Assembly (NCBI GenBank): GCA_003344405.1
Contig: NOWV01000324.1
Span: forward strand, 1 to 48,082
Reading direction: 5' to 3'
Length of the DNA: 48,082 bases
Origin: Trichoplax sp. H2
Lineage: Eukaryota > Placozoa > Uniplacotomia > Trichoplacea
Below are positions 18,755-32,100 of this stretch, one piece after another. The notes under the pieces were generated by a model, which ran no database searches, was not told the origin of the DNA, and was given only the letters and a program-made list of their open reading frames with translations. A program made the position numbers and the translations under genes. Each line of letters opens with the position of its first letter. The stretch's first letter is position 1.

Positions 18755-21700
18755 ATGGCTACAGCTAAGCAAATTCGACGTGCATATATTCAAGGGTAAG
18801 CCAAATATTTATTGCAACTTTAATCATGTAACAGAAGCATTATATCCTAATTCATCAGTAGTTCACATTTTATATTTAGATTATAAGCTATAATTATTAT
18901 TAATCACTAATATTTACTGCGTTATATATAACTCACCAATATATTTCTAAAAATCACGAATGAACTGTAGTAATATACACTTTGAAGCTATTCCCCCACC
19001 ACCGCATAGTATTTTGATTTAGTCTAGAAATTGAAACTCATCACTTTAAATTGTCACGATTACCGCTATATCCATTGACAAAATTAGTGCTAGTAGTAAC
19101 CGTTCAACCTGTTAAGTCACTTCCTAAGTTATGACATTTCAAATTATTAGTATAATATAAATTTACTAACGAAATTGTCGGATGCAAAATTTTTCTCGAG
19201 TACGGTACTGAAAGAATTTAACGGTCCATAAAAAATTATCAAGTCACTACAGTAACAGTAATTAAAAGATTTATTTAGGACTATTACAGCACCAATCACT
19301 CTCTTTGTTCCTAAATTCTCATATTGCTTTGCATGCATAATTTTATATTATGATCCACATCCGGATAAATCTTTCAAGTAGTCAAATTGGTGCTTTAAAT
19401 AATTACAAATATTTTACAAGAAAATAAAATATACATCTGGCATAATGGAAAACTTTAAAGGAAAAATCAACTAAAAATCATTTCAGACCCTTCATGTACA
19501 ATTAATTACGTAGCCATTGATTGCAGTTTGTTGCATATAAGGCGCAATATTAAAGATAGTAAAATGAATAACAGATCATTTATTATAGCGCCGCTATTAA
19601 ATAGCTCAAAGGGGACGTACAGTATAATCTCGATTGATTGATTTCATGTTTATCTGATTTTGATCAATTTTTACAACTACTAATTATAATTACAAGTATT
19701 TATTTTACTTCTTGATATTGCAATATTAATACTAATAATCGATCATTGAAATTAATTACATAATATGGCGTATTCTTCTCCTCACATCGATTTTCTTATG
19801 ATAATAAATAATAGATATCTCATTATATTAATCCAATCCTCAGTATAATTCGATATGATAAATGTTTCTCACTTTATCAATAGTAAATTTTCCAAATATG
19901 GTGGATAGCTTTATTTATAGGATTAGAAATGAATATAATTTAATCTATTTTATAATTTTCGTAGTGGTTACAAGAATTCTTATAAGCCAACGGAAGTTTA
20001 TCGCAGGCCAAAAAACGGCGAATATTTAACCAACTATCGTGAATTTTATCCTTCCTATCCTAAAGCAAAACCCAGTACACCTGTTCGGCCATTTACAAGA
20101 GAAAGAACACCTGCAATCAAGAAGGGTCCTATGGTATTTGAGACAGCTCAACGTTCCGATTTTATACCCTTGCCGATATCGAAACGTAATAAAGCCTCAG
20201 TTACAGTTTTTAAAAATAGTGAAAAGCCTCTTTTAAGCGGTGATATGGATATTAAAACTACATATAATGAAACATTCAAGCATAATAAATTGAAATATAA
20301 ACCTGTTACGATAACAAAGCCTGAAGCCAGAGCTGTCACAAGCTATGATAACAGAAGGAAATTTGTCCCTCTTACAACTCATGCAGAGGAATTTAAACCC
20401 CGTAAAATCGATCGTCAATCATGTTATTCCGATCCACCATGTTATACTGGTTCTATTTTATATCCCGATCGCCACTTGTCTCATTTTTCAACAACCACAT
20501 CTGACGCATTCAAGCAGCTACCAGGTGAAAGAGCACGACGTGTTCAAGCTTCGAAGGATAACCTAGCTATCGAGGGTGATTTTTATCACAATACGAGCTA
20601 TAAAAATAACTTTACCCCTCATCAATTAGAATTAGCTCATATAAAACCAGTGGAGAAGAAAGTAATGATAACTAAAACAAGTAAGTTAAAATTTTTTTGG
20701 CGCCAGTTGATAATATCTTCTTTTGAGTTAATCCATGAGAGAGCTTTTATATCAGGCATCGTAATGCCATGACTATTACTCGTAAATCACTTTGAACTGC
20801 TAATACCTAAGCGAACATTTCTTGGAAATGATAGTAGATAGTCACCATCTGCAATATTTTGGATTAATTTTACCGTATACGATATTGATAATAGGATTTC
20901 TCTATTCTGACTAAACGAGCTAAAAATGAAATGATTACTATTGACAAAAACTGACCAGTTTTATTAATTACCAAGATAATTTCTTTTATCCATTGATAGC
21001 TGCAGTTCTATGATATATTAGAATCTTTCAAAATAACCTCTTTGGTTACCTTTACATTTCAAGTCAATCTTCATCATTTCTACTGCTGCTGCACAAATTC
21101 AATCTGATACTATGAATTTTTTTAGAAAGAAAGCTAGATTTCAATATCTCAAATAAACTATCCAATTTTCACCTTACCCATAATACTAATCATATCCTAC
21201 TTACTTGTACAGATAATCTAGCTAAAATAAGATTACAAAAAAATCATAAAATTAGTTAATTACACTATCTTATTCGTAGTCCCTTAGCTACTTGTAAGCA
21301 TTCAGCAAATAATTATAATCAAGTACGATCGATTTTCAGGGCAACGAAGCAAGATTCTATCACTTATCCCTCGCATATTTCTTTAGTGCACTACAAATTA
21401 ATTAAATGAAAGCTAACGAATATGATATTAAATTTTATGATGGAATATATTTCGGCATCGTCATTGATAGTTATAGAATTTTTATCATTATACGTATATG
21501 TAATACAGTCTATATCTCAAAATGTTAGCATTTACGACATAACTTTTCCAAATTAAAGCTTCCTAAAGAGCTGATTGTTACATGCTATAAGTCTACTCTA
21601 AAACTATAATATCTAACTCGTATCTACTATTTGAAATGGCTAGAGCAACCTCGGCATAAATTTGATGCCATTACGCAGTCCAAAGATGATTTCAAAGCTT

Positions 21701-22344
21701 ACCGGGATTCTCGTCCACCAAAACCAATTACTCCACCACCATCAACATTACAATTGTTTGAAGGTGAAAAAAGTGAGTTTATTACAGCTAATGCCGATTC
21801 CTATCGTGGATGGGATACTTCAAAGCATACAAGAATACCACCAGCTAAAATTGCAGAACCAGATTATAAACCACCTATTGATAAATTTGAAAATTTAACT
21901 ACCAGCAAAAGTCATTACCAGCCCATAAAGGAACATGAAAATTATAAACCGGTGATGTTTAAACCAGTTCCTAAAGCAGAATCAGTTAATCGTAAATTTG
22001 ATTATCAAACAACACAAAACGTGGAATTTAAGCCATACTTGATTGATCCAAAAGAACGCCCGAAAAATTATAAAATAATAGATATTTATAATCCAACTCT
22101 AGAAAAATTTGATAGTACAACAACGACCAGGGATACTTATAAGTCATTTGCTAAAGCTAGTAAAGCATCAGCCTGGAAACCTCCAACACAAGATCACCGC
22201 AGTCATCAACCATTTATTGATCATACTGAATATCGACAGTCATTTCATGAAAAGCAAAGCGAACCATGGCCACCAACTAAATTTGTTCAACAGTATCTCC
22301 AGTATCATCGAGGTCAAGATAAAAGTGCAGAAAACACAAATTAG
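18755..22344 (+). CDS. SAXO-like stabilizer of axonemal microtubules
   Basis: Three exons, 18755-18795, 19965-20680 and 21644-22344, join in phase to 485 residues. The protein is basic, rich in Lys, Pro, Tyr and Thr, and built of degenerate units with a TTxxxxY/F core and KP spacers. Examples are DIKTTYNETFKH, KFENLTTSKSHYQP, KFDYQTTQNVEFKPY and KFDSTTTTRDTYKSF. This is the Mn-type repeat pattern of the SAXO/FAM154 family, which binds and stabilises microtubules of cilia and basal bodies. The cysteine-rich N-terminus typical of SAXO1/2 is absent; the short first exon reads MATAKQIRRAYIQGGYKNSY, so a related axonemal family (SAXO3/4-type) is possible. The second intron (20681-21643) is about 1 kb. 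The acceptor TGGCTAG at 21637-21643 was chosen because it keeps phase; the ATG at 21631 upstream of it would be intronic. Confidence 0.75.
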
Positions 22345-25300
22345 AGTATGCTCTTGTGAGCGGTTTTAGCAACTCAAAACATTCTATCCAGAGTTTGATT
22401 TAGTCAACGGTGAGCTTCTTAAGTCATATATGAAGAAGTTTACATATTTAATAACTGTAATTCTAATCCGACAAGTTGACATTTAATGTCAATATCGCTT
22501 TGTTCAATTTTCAATATTGACTAATTGTTTCATTGCTTAATGTCAAGTAGCAGTGGCAATCCATCCACTAAAAATCGTTTTCAATATTCATTCACATACT
22601 GTTGTAATATATTGTTAGAAAGGATGGAATTTTTACGACCACATCATTTTGGTCAAACGTGTCATGTCCGTTTCATTATTCATTTTTTACATTAGGACTA
22701 GGGTTATGAAAGTCTTAGTTGCATATTTTGTTACAACCTATTTTGGAGTGTTGCAATTATTAGTAATATCTGCTTCATCAAATATGTACATAATTTAATT
22801 CGTATCTTAATTCCTATGACATTTTTATACATAAGTTGTACGTCACGACGATAGCTTACAACTAAAGCATATAGTAATTGCTAAACTCAACTGTAACACA
22901 AAAAACAAAACATTACGATTTTGGGCAAGAGAACGCTGCTGGCTTTTTCAAAGTCTAGATAGATTCTCTATCTCATGTAGTAACTTGATCAATCTATTTA
23001 ATAGATTTGTACATGCACCACGGTTATATCCGCTAAAATTTTTTGATAAATAATATCTACCGGATAGAGTCATTGTTGATATGTACATAATAACTATTCT
23101 AGATGCAGATACTCAAAACGTTTATGAATCAGTAGTAGAAAGTAAGTTATGATTTATTCATAACAGAGCGATTTAATTTTCCATTTAAATCAAGAAGCTA
23201 AAAGCATATTTAATTAATTACTTACTTTACTGTAATAGCCAATTATCCTTTAAATATGTTTATGCGAAAGAAATAGAATATGATATTACTGTTCCAAAGT
23301 TTTAACTTGATAAACTATTATCACCACGTCCAATATACAAAAATCTGTATTTGATCATATTTTTGTTGTGACCATTTCTTTTCATTTTTTCTTTGCATTC
23401 AAATATATGATCAGGCGGATTTGCAGATAAATAGATCAGAATATCTGCTTCTCTATCATGACATAATTGACAATTTTTTCCATAATGCTACAAGTATTTC
23501 GTGTTTGGATCCAACTTTGTACTCTGCTTTGAAATGCTATGAAGTACTATTAATCTCGAAATTAAAAATTGTCATTAAGACTCATTGGAGTTGTTTGCTA
23601 GCATTTGCATGTTAGCTTTAATGAAAATAGTCATCAAATAGCCATGCACAACAAAATATTGGCCACATTAACATTTCATGTTCATCATGATCGATAATTG
23701 CTACTATATCGATCACTCTAAATGCTGTACTTTTAAGATCAACAGAGAATGATTCATTCACATGGATACTTTAGGATAACACCGTTAATGTTTAAAGTAG
23801 ACATTTTAACTCAATTTCTATTTTGTATAAAATAAAGATATTTCCAATACAATCTTGCTAAAAGGCATTGATAGAATTGCTACCAATGTGTAGTCTCAGA
23901 TTATAAAACTATTTTCCTACAATTTCGATAAATGTTTGACTATTTCAACACTTTATTACCTATTATTGAATGATCTCTTGCAATGTACTGTTAAATTTGT
24001 CGCATGCATAGTATTAATTTCGATTTGTAGAATCTTCTTATAATGCAGGCTATGCTAATTAGGGATGATGAGTTGGAGTATTAGGAATCATTGATAGAAT
24101 ACGTACATTATACTTGGAACTTATGCATGCATACATGCAGCAACGCACGGATAATGTTGAAATTAGTATTTCCAATATCTAGTTTACAAACTGCAGCTAC
24201 TAGAAGGGATTTTAAGTCGATACGTTTATTTTTAATATGCTGGATAAGTGAAATTTCTACATAAACAGTATTCAGTATATTACATGTCTACTCTATTCAA
24301 GAAAATTTAATATCTATAATGTAGAAAACATGTTTCGATAAGGTAAAAAAAACCTTGGATCTAGGTCGCACTTAAAATCAATCGTAACGAAGAAATAGTT
24401 ATTATTAAAATAACAATCATAAAATTAATTAAGTGAGATTACCGGTAAAGAACTCAGATGAATACCTTGTAAAGCAGCCGTGTTAAATTTGTATTTATGA
24501 TTATAAAATTATACAAAATCTATAACAGCAATCCAATAACAGATTGTGCTGTACTTGTATTACAGAATTACTAGTAAAATAGTTCATCTGTTAAGGGTAC
24601 TACTCTTAGAATATAAATCATAAGATTACATTTGTTAGCTACAATTAAAAAATTAAAATCCTCAAACTTAGTTATAGATCGATAAATCCTTATGATTAGT
24701 TGATATTATACCGGTACTTATTAACAATAGATATATGAATAGTTTGCTCCTATAAAAAATAAGCAAATAAACTGATATATTACTAAAAAATTTCGGTTAA
24801 AAATTGAACATGATTGATATGGATGGAATTGAGCTAATAAGAAAGCAAACTATTCCTTAAGAATTTACTTCTAAAATATTGTGAACATGCTTACAAATCG
24901 TGCAAGTATAACATTAAAATCACGAAGAGGAAATTACTGTAGTATTTAAACAATTACGAAGAACCGTCGCTTGTATATAAGCTACATCAGTAATCTCTAT
25001 AACTCTGTATCTATTGGTACACAAGCATTCGAAGATATTTTATTGCACCGAAACAAATCGGAATACAGAAAGCTTGCCATTTTTAATACAAGGATTAAAA
25101 AATCTTAGTAGGTCAGTTATGTAGAGGATCATTAAGTAGACAGCTAATAGCTAATTGACTATATTTCGTAAATATCCTCAAGTATGTGTAATTAGAGAGA
25201 AGAACTTAAATCAAAGGAGTATTACATTCACATTATATTAGAGGGAAACAATCGATAAGATGTCTTAATCATATTTTAGAATCGAACGAACTAGGTAAAA

Positions 25301-25754
25301 ACTAAGCCAAACTCCGATCTAATATTTTCAATTTCGAATAGCATGAAACTAAGTATTAAATAGTGGTTATGAAAATATATTTGGAAAGGCTTTCCATTTT
25401 CAATTCGCTCACTACACTATTACAACTACGTCAAAGATTTATTTGATCTATCTATATTTTCATATTACAAATCAGCTACATTATGTATTATTCCAGTACC
25501 GGTATATTACAGTTATATTTAATTCTATTCCTAGTCATCGCTCACTGCTAGCGCTCCATCTGAGACGACTAATGACTAACCTCAGTTACAACACCATATA
25601 ATTCAAGAACAAGATATCCTAAAACCATCGCTACGCAGTATATGCTTACTTATGTCGATCGATCAATTTTCATGAAAGAAACACTATTGACACTATTTAA
25701 TACCGTATAATATAAGATTAATGTTATGACATATCTATAGACTCGTATAATATT
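22345..25754. other. Intergenic region, nothing recognised
   Basis: AT-rich spacer of 3.4 kb between the convergent 3' ends of the SAXO-like gene and the GPCR. No open frame resembles a protein and no RNA gene or organised repeat is visible. The 64-codon frame at 23421 has no support. Confidence 0.6.
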
Positions 25755-27033
25755 CTACTCCGTTCGTCCTATGGAGTAAGCAGATCCTGAAGAGTATATA
25801 CTTTCCTTTCGCTTGTAACGGCGGATCATATTTATGGCGGTTTTGCGTATATTGCTATTAAAGTAGCCATAAATAATTGGATTGATCACTGGATAACAAT
25901 AAGCAATATAGACCGTAACTTGAATAAATATCAATGCGGATGGTGTATATTCGCTATTTTGACGTACGCGAAATATAAAGAAGGCGATGATATAAGGCAT
26001 CCAAAATACGAAAAATGTGCCGACGACTATAGCTAAAGTACGGGCCGCTTTAATATTCTTAAATGTAGAATCGACTAAACTCTTTCTACGGCTTCCATTT
26101 TTGCCACTCGTTGGTGTCTTGGGTTGGCTGCGAATATGATGATCTCGTGCAATAGCATAAATGCGGCCATAAGTTAGTAACATAATGGCTAATGGTATAA
26201 AAAACAAGGAAATGAAGAAGACAAAGTAATAAACTTCTTCAATTTGGGCGGTTTGTGGTGTATTTGCAGTAGTCCAACCTATTTCACGGATAGATATACA
26301 AAAATTACTCATTTCAGCTAAAAATTTCATAGTTATTACACAAAAAGTTAGAGTTCATTAATAAAAAGCCATTTGATATAGTAGCCATTTAAATTAATCC
26401 TAATTGCGTTCAAACGAAAGATTAAATTTCAAAATTTCTAAATTGAGCAATTACTGAAACAGCGTGCCTGTTTTTGTGTATTTATGTAGTGTTCATCAAT
26501 CATTTGCAGAAAATTAATAGGGTATTGGCATGAAACTTACATCGTGATCTATCTTGAAATACGGGGCGCCAAATCAGAGGTAAAAAGCTTGCCGCTATAG
26601 AGAGAATATAAACGACAGCCAGAGCAATAATTACACGCTTCTTCTTAACGATCGATTCATAGTGTAAAGGTGCAGTAATTGCCAAATATTTATCCAAACT
26701 GACTATACAAAGATGTAAATTCATCATAATAACAAATGTTTGCCCAAGTAAACTAATAAAGGCGCAGTAAATTGGATCGCAGCGCAATGTGCCAACTAAA
26801 ATTTTTCGTGGTAAGAGGAAGAATACGGCAAATAAGATACAACTAAGACACATACTGCACATAATAATATTGGTATTATTCCAATGGCGGCGCATAACCA
26901 TGATTAACAGACTGTTATTTAAAATTGTAAAAAATACGACAGCGCTATAGATGTAGGCTTCAATAATTTCATCTGGTCGCATATACATGCAACGTGTAAT
27001 AACTGAGGTAGTATTATTTCCAGCAGCCGACAT
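25755..27033 (-). CDS. Orphan class A (rhodopsin-type) G-protein-coupled receptor
   Basis: Two exons, 27033-26541 and 26317-25755, joined by a 223-nt GT-AG intron, give 351 residues with seven hydrophobic segments. TM1 contains TILNNSLLIMVMRR; the residue before the helix-kink Asn is also Asn. TM3 follows a Cys (LRCDPIYC) and ends LDKY, a variant of the DRY motif. ECL2 has a pairing Cys (SNFCIS). TM6 carries FFVFWMPYII, a variant of CWxP with Phe for Cys. TM7 ends NPIIY, the NPxxY motif. The usual TM2 Asp of the sodium site is not visible (SMCLSCILFAVFF). The N-terminus has an NNTT glycosylation site, and the third cytoplasmic loop is short and basic (GKNGSRRKS). Ligand unknown; expanded orphan families of this type are known in early animals. 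The intron interrupts between TM4 and ECL2. Confidence 0.88.
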
Positions 27034-27846
27034 ATTAACGATAGTGCTCTAGTCTGATATCCAACCAAATCTTTAACCAAAATTTACTGGTGTGCCAATT
27101 GGCTTGAAGTGGAACTGGTGATAACAAAACTCGGCAAGAAAGATAGGAAAGATTTGGCTTGAAGCGTTAAGATAGAATTTTAAAATTCCAACGTCCAGCA
27201 ACGTTCGCGTATTACAGTTGATATTCTACGATTTTAAAAGGGTTATAATCGGAGATGATTGAAACTGTCTTATTGGCTTGAAACGATAGCTCCTAAATAT
27301 TATCGACATATATAGATAAATACGTTAATTATTAAAGTACGAAATTAAAATGAAAGGCTATAAAGTCGATATACACGTATTTACAAAAGGAGATAATTCA
27401 TTAGCCGATCATTTGAATGATCAAAACAACTGTTAAATGTATCGATTCACAATTAATGGCGAACTAAAAGTAGGTTATAATTTATATTCGATATTTCTAT
27501 CAGGATTTTGGCTTCATTAGAATTAATGCTGTAATCAAAGCAATGAATATACACTAAATATAAAATATCCCAAGCTATTAATTCTTCCGACATGTAGTAG
27601 ATGCCCGTAAAATAGTTTCGTTACTAAACAGCATTCATTTCTTATCATAAATTTAATATAATTTCCAATTTTAACTCAAGCGTACACGGGTAACTTGTAG
27701 TAGCAATATTATGCAAGAAATATCTACTGACAATTTAGAAATGAGCTCATCGATTCGCTCTGCAAAAACTTACAGGCATTTATCAGTATCTTTTTTCCCA
27801 GTAAATAATTAAAATTTCAATTTCATCACGGCGACGGTTAGTGATT
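27034..27846. other. Upstream region of the GPCR, nothing recognised
   Basis: AT-rich sequence upstream of the receptor start. No TACAGT palindrome cluster is present, unlike the regions upstream of the housekeeping genes. No other motif is convincing. Confidence 0.55.
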
Positions 27847-27943
27847 ATCGCAGTTTAACGATTCGGAAATTGCGATTAAGTTTGTGCGACATTAAGAATG
27901 TTCTGATGAGGTAGCCGCTATTAGGCGGCCGAAACTGTGCGAT
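27847..27943 (+). ncRNA. Hammerhead-ribozyme-like motif
   Basis: The catalytic core strings are in order and spacing: CTGATGA (27903-27909), a G+C-rich stem-loop (27910-27930), then GAAA (27931-27934). Stem II: GG pairs CC next to the core, then CCGC (27915-27918) pairs GCGG (27925-27928) across loop TATTAG, with TAG bulged. Stem III: ATCGCAGT (27847-27854) pairs ACTG..CGAT (27934-27943), 8 bp with a two-base bulge. Stem I: AAC.ATTC (27857-27864) pairs GAATGTT (27896-27902), 7 bp with one bulge. The predicted cleavage site would be around 27855-27856. The extra T and bulges make it imperfect, so it may be a decayed copy. It sits in a gene desert of strongly AT-rich sequence. Confidence 0.35.
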
Positions 27944-28699
27944 TTCTCATAGGTACGGGGATATCTTACGCATGTCTTACAAAATTTGTACAAGCCCAAA
28001 AGGAGCTATCTATATCCGCCATTACCAATGATTAAATAAACCGTACTATCTTATTCCAATTAATGATTAGCCGTTAGTCTTTGCAATCGAAAATTAGCGA
28101 TGCAGGATCGGAAATTAAAATAAATCCTCATACTATAATAATTGTTTTAGTCAAAGCTCAATACTAGCTTGATAGTACTGAGAGAATTGCGAAACGATCA
28201 TGCAAAATAAGAAAAATCCTCCTTAAAATAGAATAAATTCATTCGGGCAAAGCAATCCCTATAATTACAGTGAATCCACTGCACAGTATTTTCATCTTCA
28301 TTGTCGATTCCTGGAAAAGATGGCAGACGATAAATCGATAAAGCAAGATAAAATAGATTCCTTCAATATCAGCCATTTGTTTAGATCTATAGTTCGATTG
28401 TCCATATTGATGGGCATATTTACTATCAATTGGTTCCCTTGACCTAAGGGCTTTTAATGATGACGCACAATAAAAATGAAAATGAAGTGTTTTAAAAATG
28501 GAATACTAAAAATGGACGATGAGTCATCATTCCCCCATTCCAATAGTGAAACAACGGTATCTTTATATGATCTTTATATCTTTATATGAAGATAATAAAG
28601 ATTTCTATTCTCTGTCAGTAGATTATTGGAGAATCAATACAGTTATTGTAGAAGGAATATATCAAAGTCTCTCATGCTAACGTTAACGACTAAGAGTGG

Positions 28700-29130
28700 A
28701 AACACGACGGCTGGTTTCGAATTAGAAATAACTTTAGATTGACTACTGTTCCCTGAAATGAGAAGGAACAATCATTTAATCCCATTCTAAGTTCATCGCT
28801 AATTAGAGTTTAGATGATCATTCTCCGAAAAGATTGGAAATATTCATGAATATCTGTAATCTGTTATTAATCTATTTCGAACAGGGAATGAGATTGGATT
28901 AATTAACTGTCATCCTTCAAAAAATGGACGATGATCATTAGCACCTTGAAACCGTTTCTGGTTCTCTCGAACTAGAAAAGAGTTTCCATTGATTAACTAT
29001 TATGAACAGCATCCCGCGAAAAGACGGAAATAATAATTAACACCTTTAATTCATTCCTGGTTCTCTCGAATTGAAAGCGAATTTAGCTTGATTAACTTCG
29101 CTTCTTCCAAGGTACGGAAACGCTAAATGC
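28700..29130. repeat. Degenerate direct repeats of about 100 bp
   Basis: Blocks with the theme CTGGTT(CTC)TCGAA, then A/GAAAG/T, then TTGATTAACT recur at about 28711, 28958 and 29057. The last two are 99 bp apart. Neighbouring phrases also recur: AAAATGGACGATGA at about 28511 and 28921, and GAAAAGAN(T)GGAAATA near 28827 and 29016. The copies are too diverged to call an element. Confidence 0.45.
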
Positions 29131-32100
29131 CGTAGTCTAGGTAAAGCTTCCAACAAAGGCCTTCATGATACTTATAGTCCTTTTCATTGGGAGTAGAGCC
29201 CCGTTACTATCCTCACAGAGATCAAGAAACAATCTACTTTGCGAATGTATAAATGCACACTTTCCATTTATTCCTTAGTTTCCTCAATTTGAAACTACTT
29301 GAACTACAACCTTATCCTCGAAGACAGAGAGTAACTACGAGTACAGCAAATAGAGTAGTGAGAAAGTATACGTTAATAAATCTCTGGAATTAGATCAACA
29401 AAATTATCCGAAACGCCCAAGTAATCGGCAAGAGTGATTATTTTAAAGCTCAGAGTAATACCTTTAATCCGCTTTTTATCTTTTCAATTTAGATATTCGA
29501 AATTAGTATCGCAAAAATTTAAGTATGAGATAAGTAATCCTTTTTCTACATTGTATCAGATAGGATGCAACAATTCCTATATCACAATATTCACTACAAC
29601 TGCTCCATTCTTTCCTAATTCAATGACAGTAATGCTATTCTATTGCAGGAATTTCGATGTGGTACACTCTCAATCAGTCAATTGTAGATTAATTAACAGT
29701 ACATCTATAAATAGAATAGATGGAATGCTGAAGCAAATTATTTCAGACTTTACCTTACCAGTGGAATTTTTAGGTACTCTTTGAAGGTGAGCAGTAATCT
29801 TTGCAAGAGAGTACGCCAATAATGTAGTAACATGGACGTTTGATTTAGGTCGATTCGATTTACAAATCTAGCATGGACTTGCAACTAGATTCAGACTAGA
29901 ACTACTTTACTAAGATTTTCCCCTTACGGGATCGATCAATATTTTTCTCGTCGAATCATAGTATATGCCAAAGTAGATTTGCTTTTCATCCGCATTCCGT
30001 TAGTTTAATCGTCATGACTACATTCCGATACGCCGTTTATTTATTTGTCGCCTTTATTAGTTCTAATCACGACAACTGAATGGTTTTTCAATTAGCTAAA
30101 GCGACAAACTCTCCCATTTCCCCCACATTCTGTTAAATGATAGATAAATATAGTGAGCGTATTCATCTAAAGCTATGCTGAAATGGTCAATCGTCCCAGT
30201 ACTTGTACGATAAATAGCTTATAGCAATTTAGATGAAGGCGTTGAAAACTAGATAGATAAAAACCGCAAGAGAAATAGTCGTTCTCCAGAATAGCCAATT
30301 GAATGATTAAAATATTGAAGGCTTTGTTGTAAATGTTACTGCGATTAACGAATAGATATCGGATGTCGGCTATTTAAGCTAGTTAAAGTAGTTTACAACC
30401 TATTCCTTTATCATAACCACTGCCCATGTTGTCTACACTGTCTTGTTCTTTGGAAAATTGAGCGAATAAATGTAACTCACCGATTCTTTCTTTTGTTGAA
30501 GAAATGGTTTTGCTCGATGATCGCCGCAGAGATCGCAAGGAGAAAAATCAAAGTGGACGTAGCTAAAATAAATAAATGTTACCACCGATTACGCATAAGT
30601 CAGTAGTGGAATAAACTCTTAATCATCAAGTGTCATTGAATAAAAGTATGTTAGGACTAATCAGAATTGTATTTAGAGTACCAAATACAAAGCTAATTAA
30701 CTTATACTTTGATCAATAAAATCTCAAGTAGTTCGTAAATATCAAAATAACGATGCCTAAGGCCTAGGTTAAACAATGCTCGTCACTCTGCAAGCCTTAA
30801 GAGTGAATTAACTGAGCGGAGAGTACTATATACTAGTCGTAGTAAAGAAATGAATGAATTCTCATTCCAAATAAATCTGATCCAAGGCAATAAACTACTG
30901 GTAGCAATGGTAAAATAACAACAACAAAGTAGACAAAAAACAACAACATCGGCGATAATAAAATGGACTGAATTCCTTCTCAAGCACTATCCTGATGGGC
31001 GTTTTGTTGTCTTGTCCAATTAATTGAACATTGTCATGATTGTCAACACTTCTAGTCAAGCAGTTGCAATCCGTGAGAACAGAACAGATTCTATCTATTT
31101 CAATTATCGGATATTGGATCATGTTTTCTTTTCAATGAGAATAATATCTGTATTAATTCTTATCCCTTAGTTATAGGCACAATGGCCAACATGATCGTTT
31201 ATTTATCAGTCTACTTATTTTACTGTTACAAAATTATATTATCAAATGGAGTAAATACGTTTCACGAAATAATATCTCGTCAGACCAAGTTAATTTTTAC
31301 CTTCTTATAGAATAACTATTGTCTTGGCTTGAAGTATTTGGATAGTGATAACTCTTTTACTAAGGGCTTACAGTAAACTTATGAATATTAATTTAATTCA
31401 GTTTGTTATCATTAAAATTTTATACTGTAGTCAAAAATAGATTCAAAAAATGGACTGTAATCCTATGAACTCTTACAATGACGGAAGCTAGACAATTGAA
31501 TATAAGTTAAATTAAGTTATAGGCCAATATTATGCTAGAATTTCGAGATTCTTTCTTTATTCCAATTGCATCTGATCCATTAATCTTGCTTAAAGCAGCG
31601 ATTTTTGATCTATGACAGCTGGAATAGTGTATCTCAGATTCACAACTTTCTTTCTAAAGTTTTCCTATAAAACTGATTTAGACATTGATTTTCACACAAA
31701 TAGCCCATAAAATGCTGTCCTTACTATTCTAAAAGTCGTCGTTTTAATCTAATGCAATACAATTATGGTGCTCTATTTAAATCTCAGCCCTATAGGTTTT
31801 GAAAGCTATTCACTGGCTTATTCTATCATCTTGGGTTCTTTATGACTACACTTTTGTCGTGTTATTTTCAAAAGACAACCTCTTTCTAAGTAGGAACGTG
31901 ATATTTCGGACACTATAATTAGTACTTTCATTCATTTCTATCCGTAACCCAAGACTGTTCTTTTCAAAATCTGTTGTCAATTTCATGTTAGAAACGGTTA
32001 ATCTTCCTACGGTTGATAGTTGAAGTTATGTTATCTAATAAATCTACAGATTATTATATCCTTGCGAATTTAGCTATTGCAATAATTCTTACAGGGACAT

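Noticed and set aside
20148-20418. Minus-strand frames across SAXO-like exon 2
   Set aside because: Antisense shadows of the Lys/Thr/Tyr-rich coding exon.
25281-25300. tRNA B-box-like GTTCGATTC on the minus strand
   Set aside because: The T-arm stem does not pair and no A box or acceptor stem is present.
29434-29784. 116-codon plus-strand frame
   Set aside because: No family likeness, composition typical of AT-rich noncoding DNA, and no flanking splice or promoter context.
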